Assembly (NCBI GenBank): GCA_000436695.1 | Contig: HF992518.1 | Coordinates: forward strand, 1-5,014 | Source: Prevotella sp. CAG:1185 | GTDB lineage: Bacteria; Bacteroidota; Bacteroidia; Bacteroidales; Bacteroidaceae | DNA length: 5,014 nt | Reading direction: 5' to 3' | Shown here: piece after piece, positions 1 through 5,014 of the stretch | Layout: the number at the start of each line of letters is the position of its first letter | Numbering within the stretch: the stretch's first letter is position 1 | The notes under the pieces: generated by a model | What the model saw: only the letters and a program-made list of their open reading frames with translations | Databases searched by the model: none | What the model was told of the DNA's origin: nothing | Made by a program: the position numbers and the translations under genes

Positions 1-56
1 GCATGATTGCCGCATCACGCGAAATGTCGGATGAACCTTATGAAAAACATGTTTAA
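1..56 (+). CDS. Possible C-terminal end of an upstream gene (partial, unidentified)
   Basis: A reading frame enters from the left edge and stops at the TAA at 54-56. The readable tail is MIAASREMSDEPYEKHV. The stretch looks more GC-rich and codon-like than the AT-rich DNA that follows. The near-consensus promoter of the next gene starts five bases after the stop, which is where an intergenic region would be expected to begin. Seventeen residues are too few to assign a family, and I do not recognise the tail. A chance open frame of this length is also possible, so confidence is modest. Confidence 0.4.
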   Translation, partial: MIAASREMSDEPYEKHV

Positions 57-60
57 TGTC

Positions 61-91
61 TTGTTTTGTAGCCTGCAAATTTGTATCTTTG
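61..91 (+). promoter_or_regulatory. Bacteroidetes-type housekeeping promoter of the regulator gene
   Basis: TTG at 61-63 and TATCTTTG at 84-91 are separated by 20 bp. This matches the primary sigma factor consensus of Bacteroides (TTG, 19-21 bp, TAnnTTTG) at every defined base. Transcription would start around 96-98 and leave a leader of about 75 nt before the ATG at 173. The good match suggests steady basal expression of the regulator. No 11-bp repeat array like those upstream of the next two genes is seen here. Confidence 0.7.
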
Positions 92-172
92 CATATGTGA
101 CACACGACAATCTTATGCTGTATTTAAGCTAAGCTTGTGTGCTTTTAAACAGAAGTTATAATAATTCAGGTT

Positions 173-1084
173 ATGAAATCATATTTCTCTATTGTAGTAT
201 TTTTTGTGTTGTTATTGTCATCTATTGTAACAGGAACGGACAGATATCTTAGTACAGAAGACATGATAAAAGATGATTTGAATCAGGCTTTGGCTCATAC
301 TATTGCGGAAAAGGGTGGGGCATGGTTGGCTTCGGATACAATAAAGGCATATAGACAATTGCAGAATACGGCTTCAGGTCATGTGGCATTATTGATAAAT
401 GACGAATTATTCAATGAGAGGCTTTCGATACCTGAATTACGTGACAAAGCATATATTTCGTTTGACATATTATTAAAAAATATCGTTGCTCAAAATTCAG
501 AATACAGTTTGAATAAAATATGCAGTGATACAATAATATTGAATCCGACTTCTTTAAAATATTGTAATGCTTCTGTTGCTATGCGCGGTTATGCCGAGTG
601 TTCTTTTTTCATGGTTTTGAGTATGTCTGATCAGAAACTTCCGATAGTTTTAATGCTCTTATCTTTGCTTTGGGGCGGCATGACTTATTATTATTTTAAG
701 AAGAAAGGACTTTTGTATCGTGTATCTTTTGCTGAAACTGAGAGTAATGATTCTTTAGGTGTTTATGCTAAAAATGATGATTCTAGTGTAATGTCAGTAG
801 GCAATATATCGTATAACATACAGTCTGAAACGTTTTATGGGGCAGATAATAGAGAAATTAATTTGACACCTATGCAATTTGAATTGATGCAGATGTTTTT
901 TAAGGCTGAAGGACATCGGCTTATGAAAACAGATATATGTAATACTCTGTGGCCAGGTAAAGATAATGCTAACGAAACTCTTTATACAATGATTAAACGA
1001 CTTAAGCCTGTTATTGAGACAAATAGCAATTTGAAAATAGAAGTAGAACGCGGGCGAGCATATAAGTTGCGTGTTGATGATTGA
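173..1084 (+). CDS. Membrane-anchored one-component regulator with C-terminal OmpR/PhoB-type winged-helix domain
   Basis: A 303-residue protein predicted to sense something in the periplasm and bind DNA in the cytoplasm. Residues 1-20 are a hydrophobic segment (signal anchor or signal peptide). Residues 22-155 form a periplasmic domain with three cysteines (C117, C131, C143). The motif SMSDQKLP (150-157) leads into a second membrane segment at about 157-175, followed by positively charged KKKG. After a linker, residues 208-300 read as an OmpR/PhoB-type winged helix: the beta-strand start VGNISYN, the LTPMQFELMQMFF helix (231-243), HRLMKTDICNTLWP (248-261), the recognition-helix region ETLYTMIKRLKPVI (268-281), and the wing VERGRAYKLRV. 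There is no receiver or kinase domain, so the protein is ToxR-like in logic but has two membrane passes. The start at 173 puts the hydrophobic segment at the N-terminus; no strong Shine-Dalgarno sequence is visible. The ligand is unknown. I recall similar proteins next to plug/barrel proteins in Bacteroidales, from memory and not from a search. Confidence 0.85.
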   Translation: MKSYFSIVVFFVLLLSSIVTGTDRYLSTEDMIKDDLNQALAHTIAEKGGAWLASDTIKAYRQLQNTASGHVALLINDELFNERLSIPELRDKAYISFDILLKNIVAQNSEYSLNKICSDTIILNPTSLKYCNASVAMRGYAECSFFMVLSMSDQKLPIVLMLLSLLWGGMTYYYFKKKGLLYRVSFAETESNDSLGVYAKNDDSSVMSVGNISYNIQSETFYGADNREINLTPMQFELMQMFFKAEGHRLMKTDICNTLWPGKDNANETLYTMIKRLKPVIETNSNLKIEVERGRAYKLRVDD

Positions 1085-1180
1085 AGTGTGTTATAGACGT
1101 ATTTTCATATTGCTCTTTAATTTGATGTAATTTCTTGATTAAGAATGATTTAAACGATTTCTGATATTCTGACTTATGAA

Positions 1181-1209
1181 TTGTCAGATAAATGTCAGTA
1201 AGTTGTCAG
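1181..1209 (+). promoter_or_regulatory. Triple direct-repeat operator (TTGTCAG x3, 11-bp period)
   Basis: TTGTCAG (1181-1187), ATGTCAG (1192-1198) and TTGTCAG (1203-1209) start exactly 11 bp apart with 4-bp spacers. This is the architecture of sites bound by OmpR/PhoB-type winged-helix proteins, and the TGTCA core is also the core of the E. coli Pho box (CTGTCAT). An inverted half-site, CTGAC, lies at 1169-1173. The array ends about 32 bp before the -7 element, in the position of an upstream activator site. The likely binder is the regulator encoded at 173-1084 or a PhoB orthologue; the sequence alone does not decide which. Confidence 0.65.
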
Positions 1210-1219
1210 CGTAAAAATA

Positions 1220-1249
1220 TTCTCCTTTATAATGTCTGATTTATCTTTG
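1220..1249 (+). promoter_or_regulatory. Promoter of the outer-membrane beta-barrel gene, weak -33 element
   Basis: TATCTTTG at 1242-1249 is a perfect TAnnTTTG -7 element. At the proper spacing (19 bp) the -33 position reads TTC (1220-1222) instead of TTG. A strong -7 with a poor -33 fits a promoter that needs an activator bound at the repeats just upstream. Transcription would start near 1254-1257, leaving a leader of about 10-13 nt before the ATG at 1267. An off-phase partial repeat, ATGTCTG, lies at 1232-1238, immediately before the -7 element. Confidence 0.6.
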
Positions 1250-1266
1250 TGCGAAAAAGCTTAAAG

Positions 1267-3426
1267 ATGAAAAAGACATTATTGTTTTTAATTTTATTAA
1301 TGTTCTCATGTGTTTCTATAGCTCAGAGTTATAAAGAAGCAAAGAATGACAGTGTTAAAACGAAATGCGTTGATGAAGACAATGATATCAGTTATCATAA
1401 GAATGTTCATGACAATGACAACGCTGTATCTGATTCTTTAACGTTGAATGAGGTAGTTGTAAAAAGTTCGCGTGCTGTAAATACTAATGGGGCACTAAGA
1501 ATTTTTCCTACAGATAAACAAAAAGAAAGTTCCTCAACTGCTTATGGCTTGTTGTCAAAGTTAGCTTTACCACTTATTTCTGTTGATGAAGTTGCACATA
1601 CTATTTCTGCACCTAGTAATATGGGGACAGTTCAAGTACGCATCAATGATGTTGAAGCAACTAAAAGTGATTTGGCGTCAATAGATTTAAGCGCTGTGAA
1701 ATATGTAGATTTTATAAGAAATCCTGGAGTAAGATATGGTCAGAATGTGGGTTTCGTAATTAATATAATTGTGAAAAAGGCTGTTAGTGGTTATGCTGTA
1801 GGAGCAGACTTGTCACACACATTGTCCTTTCCTAATAGTTCGGATAACTTGTTTGCAAAGTTTAATTTTGGAAAGAATGAAATATCTTTGAGTTATTGGC
1901 TGGATTTTTCAGACAAAAGGAAGTTACGATATGAAGAAACAGATCAATATCTTATGCCGGATAATTCATTTTATTACATAACGCGAAGGGATAAGGAGCG
2001 CAGACTTAAAAATATCTGGCATAATCTGCAATTAAAATATTCTTTTTCAGAAACTGGACGATATGTTTTTCAGGCTACACTCGGTACAGATTTATCAAAT
2101 TGTCCTATTGACTATACTTTACGAGAAAATATTGTAAATCAAGACTGTGATACAGTTATGATAAATTCATCTGAAAAATCTTTCTCTCCTGTTTTGGATC
2201 TTTATTATAATCTGAATATTGGCAAAAATCAGTCAGTAACACTAAACGCGACAGGAACATATAGCGACGCTTCTTATTCATGGAGTTATGGTGGAAATTC
2301 ACCTTACAGTTATACTTCTGATGGTGACAGCTGGTCGCTTTTTGCTGAAGGTATATATGAAAACAGAATGCGTCTCTTTACATTCTCGTCAGGTTTACAA
2401 TATTCTTTGAAATATAACAGTAATAAATATTTAGGGGATGCAGAGGCTATAAATACTATACATAATTCACTGGTTTATGCCTTTGCACAGATAAAAGGAA
2501 ATTTAGCTGCGTTAGAATATACTTTAGGTACAGGTGTAAGCTGTATGTACTATCGTCAGGCCAGTGATAGTTATAAATATTGGCTTTGGCGACCGGAGCT
2601 TTCTTTGGCTTATCCGTTTTGGGATAAATTCAAACTAAAGTATTATCTACGTATGTATCAGAATCCTCCGCGTCTTGAATATTTGGGAGATATTGATATA
2701 AGAAATAATGAATTAGAAGTGTCAAGGGGTAATTCTGCATTGTTTCCTACGCGTGTATTGGATAATTCGTTGACCATATCGTATCAGCTTCCGACATTTT
2801 ATGCCGAAATAGAGACGTCTTATAGGAACAACTATCATTGTTATATGTCACAAATAAACAGAGAAACTGATGAGAACGGAAACACTAATTTTATTTTTAC
2901 GCGTGAAAATCAGCGCAGAATTTTAATGTTTTATGTTAATGCATATACTCGTTATGATATTATTCCAGACAAATTGACGTTTGCTGCAACAGGTGGCTTT
3001 TTCCGTTTTTTCAATTACGGAAATACTTACAAACATCATTATTCATCGTTTAATGGTGCATTCAGGGCTACTGCATATTTGGGCAAATTTACTATCTCTG
3101 CTGATGCAAGTAACGGATGGAGTTTTCTTGAAGGTGAGACCCGTGTCGCAAATACTTATACTTATAGCCTTGCCGCATCATATAAATATAAAGATTTTAT
3201 TCTTTCATTAATTTGGCAGAATGGCTTTCAGAATGATTTGGTTTATAATAAAGCATATTTGGTTAACAGGTATGTTGGAAAGATTCAGAAACTTATAGAT
3301 GGTGATATGGGAAATATGTTAACATTTAAAATTAGCTGGCATTTGTCCAAAGGCCGTAAATATGAAGATTTAAAGCATACAGTTAATAATAAAGACAATG
3401 ATACCGGCATAATAAAAGGGAATTAA
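1267..3426 (+). CDS. Outer-membrane beta-barrel protein with TonB-receptor-like plug domain, substrate unknown
   Basis: A 719-residue protein predicted to sit in the outer membrane. Residues 1-20 are a signal peptide (basic start, leucine-rich core, probable cleavage after SIAQ). Residues 21-57 are a D/N-rich polar extension. LTLNEVVVKSS (58-68) resembles the stretch before the plug in SusC-like receptors and could act as a TonB box. Residues about 75-172 are plug-like, including VQVRINDVEATKSDL, then VDFIRNPGVRYGQN and VINIIVKK. The rest is a barrel with many alternating aromatic/polar strands, ending near LTFKISWHLSKGRKYE and a short polar tail. The N-terminal carboxypeptidase-regulatory-like domain of many Bacteroidetes receptors is absent. 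The family resembles the outer membrane beta-barrel (OMP_b-brl) group. I place the start at ATG 1267, not GTG 1249, because that GTG overlaps the -7 element and would add six residues ahead of a good signal peptide. It probably forms its own transcript controlled by the upstream repeats. Whether it imports a ligand through TonB is unproven. Confidence 0.8.
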   Translation: MKKTLLFLILLMFSCVSIAQSYKEAKNDSVKTKCVDEDNDISYHKNVHDNDNAVSDSLTLNEVVVKSSRAVNTNGALRIFPTDKQKESSSTAYGLLSKLALPLISVDEVAHTISAPSNMGTVQVRINDVEATKSDLASIDLSAVKYVDFIRNPGVRYGQNVGFVINIIVKKAVSGYAVGADLSHTLSFPNSSDNLFAKFNFGKNEISLSYWLDFSDKRKLRYEETDQYLMPDNSFYYITRRDKERRLKNIWHNLQLKYSFSETGRYVFQATLGTDLSNCPIDYTLRENIVNQDCDTVMINSSEKSFSPVLDLYYNLNIGKNQSVTLNATGTYSDASYSWSYGGNSPYSYTSDGDSWSLFAEGIYENRMRLFTFSSGLQYSLKYNSNKYLGDAEAINTIHNSLVYAFAQIKGNLAALEYTLGTGVSCMYYRQASDSYKYWLWRPELSLAYPFWDKFKLKYYLRMYQNPPRLEYLGDIDIRNNELEVSRGNSALFPTRVLDNSLTISYQLPTFYAEIETSYRNNYHCYMSQINRETDENGNTNFIFTRENQRRILMFYVNAYTRYDIIPDKLTFAATGGFFRFFNYGNTYKHHYSSFNGAFRATAYLGKFTISADASNGWSFLEGETRVANTYTYSLAASYKYKDFILSLIWQNGFQNDLVYNKAYLVNRYVGKIQKLIDGDMGNMLTFKISWHLSKGRKYEDLKHTVNNKDNDTGIIKGN

Positions 3427-3509
3427 ATCAATAAAGATACGGTTTGTCAGGAACAATGTTTACTATCTGCCATATTTTTACAGAGTAGGTTTGGGCAAAT
3501 ATCATATTA

Positions 3510-3554
3510 ATGTTACATGCGTTTTAATCTGCTTGTAATGATTTTGTAATACAT
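3510..3554 (+). promoter_or_regulatory. Pho-box-like direct-repeat array upstream of the porin
   Basis: TTGTAAT occurs at 3533-3539 and again exactly 11 bp later at 3544-3550. TTTTAAT, one mismatch away, lies 11 bp earlier at 3522-3528. A weaker copy, ATGTTAC, is at 3510-3516. Each clear copy matches the E. coli Pho half-site CTGTCAT at five of seven bases and keeps its 7+4 spacing. The array ends about six bases before the -7 element, as PhoB sites do when they replace the upstream promoter element. With the phosphate-type porin downstream, PhoB control is the simplest reading. Binding by the regulator at 173-1084 is an alternative. Confidence 0.55.
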
Positions 3555-3560
3555 AATGCT

Positions 3561-3568
3561 TAATATTG
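3561..3568 (+). promoter_or_regulatory. Probable -7 element of the porin promoter
   Basis: TAATATTG matches five of the six defined bases of TAnnTTTG. No TTG lies at the usual 19-21 bp upstream, and that space is taken by the direct-repeat array, which suggests an activator-dependent promoter. The leader would be about 15 nt, A-rich, without a Shine-Dalgarno sequence, ending at the ATG at 3589. Confidence 0.5.
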
Positions 3569-3588
3569 CAAAAAAATAAATAGACAAT

Positions 3589-4626
3589 ATGTATAATAAA
3601 AAACTGATTTTGCCATTATTGGCTTTGTGTGTTGGTCTGCCATTACACGCTCAAGAAGAAGATAAGGTTGATCTTACTCCGAAGGTGCACGGCACCATAC
3701 GCGGAAAGTATGAGTATCAGACAGAAGAGGGAGACGGACGTTTTCAAGTTAGAAACGCACGTGTCAGTCTTGAAGGAAACGTGGCAAAAGCTGTTGAGTA
3801 TAAAGCTGAAATCGACTTATCTGATGAAGGACAGATAAAGATGCTTGATGCATATACAAAAATAAAGCCTGTAAGAGGACTTGACTTTACGATAGGACAG
3901 ATGCGCGTTCCGTTTACTATTGATGCTCACCGCTCTCCTCATCAGCAATATTTTGCCAACCGTTCTTTCATTGCAAAGCAGGTGGGCAATGTGCGTGATG
4001 TTGGTGCTACTGTCGGCTATTCATTCAATGTCGGAATTCCAATAATTCTGCAGGCAGGTATGTTCAATGGATCAGGTCTTACCAATCAGAAAGATTTTTG
4101 GACTAATAATATTAACTTTTCTGCTAAGGCTCAAATATTTATTCCTCATGGTTTTAACATTACTTTGAGTACGCAAAAAATACGTCCTGATCACATTGCT
4201 GTTATGATGTATGATGCCGGTGCTTATTATCATGCTCATGGATGGCATGTAGAGGCTGAGTATCTGTTCAAGCATTATGAAGACAATGCATTTAAGAATG
4301 TTCATGCATTTGAGGCTTTTGTAAATTATGATATTCCATTGCGTAAGTGTTTCTTTACAAAGATTTCGCCACTTTTGCGTTATGATTATATGAGTGATCA
4401 TAGTGATGGTATGCGTTATCTAGATGGTGAGGAGAATACTGAAGGATCTTTGATTATAAACGACTATCAACGCTCAAGAATTACGGGAGGACTTACCTTC
4501 AGTATAGCCAAGCCATTTATTTCTGATATTCGTCTCAACTATGAGAAATATTTCTATCGTTCAGGTGCCATTGCCAAGCCATCAGAACGCGATAAAATCG
4601 TAATTGAGGTGATGACCAGATTCTGA
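3589..4626 (+). CDS. Porin of the phosphate-selective O/P (OprO/OprP) family
   Basis: A 345-residue outer-membrane channel protein, predicted to pass anions such as phosphate into the periplasm. Residues 1-22 are a signal peptide ending LPLHAQ. The family's opening strands follow: VHGTIRGKYEYQ (33-44) and FQVRNARVSLEGNV (52-65). The conserved block DAYTKIKP, then LDFTIGQMRVPFT (98-110), SPHQQYFANRSFI (116-128) and GNVRDVGATVGYSF (133-146) is typical of Porin_O_P proteins. The C-terminal strand ends in phenylalanine (IEVMTRF), the usual signal for barrel assembly. It is shorter than Pseudomonas OprP (over 400 residues) but appears complete, with signal peptide and terminal strand both present. 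The gene stands 162 bp after the barrel gene with its own promoter and a Pho-box-like array, so it is probably a separate transcript. True phosphate selectivity cannot be read from the sequence, since many Bacteroidetes members are named only by family. The coding DNA looks a little less AT-rich than that of the barrel gene. Confidence 0.85.
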   Translation: MYNKKLILPLLALCVGLPLHAQEEDKVDLTPKVHGTIRGKYEYQTEEGDGRFQVRNARVSLEGNVAKAVEYKAEIDLSDEGQIKMLDAYTKIKPVRGLDFTIGQMRVPFTIDAHRSPHQQYFANRSFIAKQVGNVRDVGATVGYSFNVGIPIILQAGMFNGSGLTNQKDFWTNNINFSAKAQIFIPHGFNITLSTQKIRPDHIAVMMYDAGAYYHAHGWHVEAEYLFKHYEDNAFKNVHAFEAFVNYDIPLRKCFFTKISPLLRYDYMSDHSDGMRYLDGEENTEGSLIINDYQRSRITGGLTFSIAKPFISDIRLNYEKYFYRSGAIAKPSERDKIVIEVMTRF

Positions 4627-4688
4627 TATTTTTATAATGTTGTATAAAGACATACGATTGTTAGTGTTCCGCGCAGTTTCATAATTTA

Positions 4689-5014
4689 ACGTGAGTTCGG
4701 TATAATAATCTTATGCAATAAGCCTACTTTTATCAATGATGTCAATATTGAGTGACGGTTTCTTAGGAAGCAGGTTGTATGCGATAAGCCCTGCAATCAG
4801 GTTGGAAGCAAAGCCGTCAATGCTGCGGTGCCTGGTATGTTCAATTTGGCAGACGTTCTTGAGTTCGTCGTTGACGGTTTCAATGAGCGCCCTTTTCCGC
4901 AGTAGGATTTTGTCGTACAGGTTCATGAGCGAGTTTTTCATGTTCTTCTTGAGTTTGGTCACAAGGTGTATGTCGTCAATGAAAAGCCTTTCGAAAAGCT
5001 CCTGGCTTATGTAT
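4689..5014 (-). mobile_element. 3' end of an IS982-family insertion sequence (continues past the window)
   Basis: The transposase fragment defines the element; base composition rises clearly in GC at about 4715 relative to the genes before it. The outer end is probably the ACGTGAGTTCGGT stretch starting near 4689, because it begins with AC as IS982-family ends do and lies about 22 bp outside the transposase stop. The other end and any target duplication are not in the window, so the boundary is a guess within about 15 bp. Confidence 0.55.
4711..5014 (-). CDS. IS982-family transposase, C-terminal part (cut by window edge)
   Basis: An open frame of 100 residues enters from the right edge and stops at TAA (4713-4711). 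It begins YISQELFERLFIDDIHLVT and includes the conserved TKLKKNMKNSL and the catalytic-region block KRALIETVNDELKNVCQIEH, then HRSIDGF and the end LLPKKPSLNID. Within the block, R-3-E-6-K spacing is kept (R, ALI, E, TVNDEL, K), marking the third acidic residue of the DDE catalytic triad; the usual tyrosine before it is leucine. The first two acidic residues lie outside the window; the second is expected just before the visible YIS. A GTG at 4962-4960 is internal and not the start, since the frame stays open to the edge. The visible part has no stop or frameshift, so the gene may be intact. It catalyses movement of the insertion sequence. Confidence 0.85.
   Translation of the reverse strand, partial: YISQELFERLFIDDIHLVTKLKKNMKNSLMNLYDKILLRKRALIETVNDELKNVCQIEHTRHRSIDGFASNLIAGLIAYNLLPKKPSLNIDIIDKSRLIA

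Noticed and set aside
24..62. ATGTC occurrences at 24-28 and 56-60 as possible autoregulatory half-sites
   Set aside because: They are 32 bp apart, the first lies in probable coding sequence, and neither is part of an 11-bp-phased series.
123..149. Bulged hairpin TTTAAGC / GCTT-TT-AAA in the leader of the regulator gene
   Set aside because: Seven weak pairs with a two-base bulge in AT-rich DNA; no known riboswitch or leader motif fits.
1132..1145. TTCTT-GATT-AAGAA hairpin after the regulator gene
   Set aside because: Only five AT-rich base pairs with no T-run, too weak to call a terminator.
2981..3211. 76-residue plus-strand frame inside the barrel gene
   Set aside because: Alternate-frame shadow of the beta-barrel coding sequence, with no promoter or family resemblance.
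3455..3488. Imperfect hairpin (TACT-ATCTG against CAGAGTA) after the barrel gene
   Set aside because: Short stem with a bulge and no trailing T-run; not convincing as a terminator.
3629..3838. 69-residue plus-strand frame inside the start of the porin gene
   Set aside because: Alternate-frame shadow of the conserved porin N-terminal region.
4072..4401. 109-residue open frame on the minus strand inside the porin gene
   Set aside because: It lies wholly opposite a well-supported porin coding region, has no recognisable domain, and looks like a shadow frame.

Overview
The window looks like chromosomal DNA from a Bacteroidales bacterium of the Prevotella/Bacteroides type. Three things point there. 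The promoters carry the phylum-specific TAnnTTTG -7 element. The starts lack Shine-Dalgarno sequences and have short A-rich leaders instead. The proteins belong to families typical of that order: a membrane-anchored winged-helix regulator, an outer-membrane beta-barrel protein with a plug domain, an OprO/OprP-type porin, and an IS982-type transposase. The genus call is inference.

Layout: bases 1-56 probably hold the last codons of an upstream gene. A near-consensus promoter (61-91) follows and drives a 303-residue transmembrane transcriptional regulator (173-1084). The 164-182 bp gap after it contains three TTGTCAG-like direct repeats at an exact 11-bp period (1181-1209). Next come a promoter with a perfect -7 element and a poor -33 element, and a 719-residue outer-membrane beta-barrel/plug protein (1267-3426). 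A second gap (3427-3588) has another 11-bp-phased repeat array (3510-3554) abutting a -7 element. It precedes a 345-residue porin of the phosphate-selective O/P family (3589-4626). From about 4689 the window runs into the 3' end of an insertion sequence on the minus strand. Its transposase (4711 to the window edge) is cut by the window boundary and is more GC-rich than the rest.

How the parts may fit: the first two genes look like a sensor-regulator/target pair. The regulator has two membrane segments around a periplasmic domain, and a C-terminal OmpR/PhoB-type DNA-binding domain in the cytoplasm. Proteins with this fold usually bind tandem direct repeats spaced 10-11 bp, which is what lies just upstream of the beta-barrel gene. 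The working inference is a one-component membrane regulator that controls an outer-membrane protein of unknown substrate, with no sigma/anti-sigma pair or histidine kinase. The porin has a related but distinct repeat array that resembles a Pho box, consistent with phosphate-limitation control by PhoB. Shared control by the neighbouring regulator cannot be excluded.
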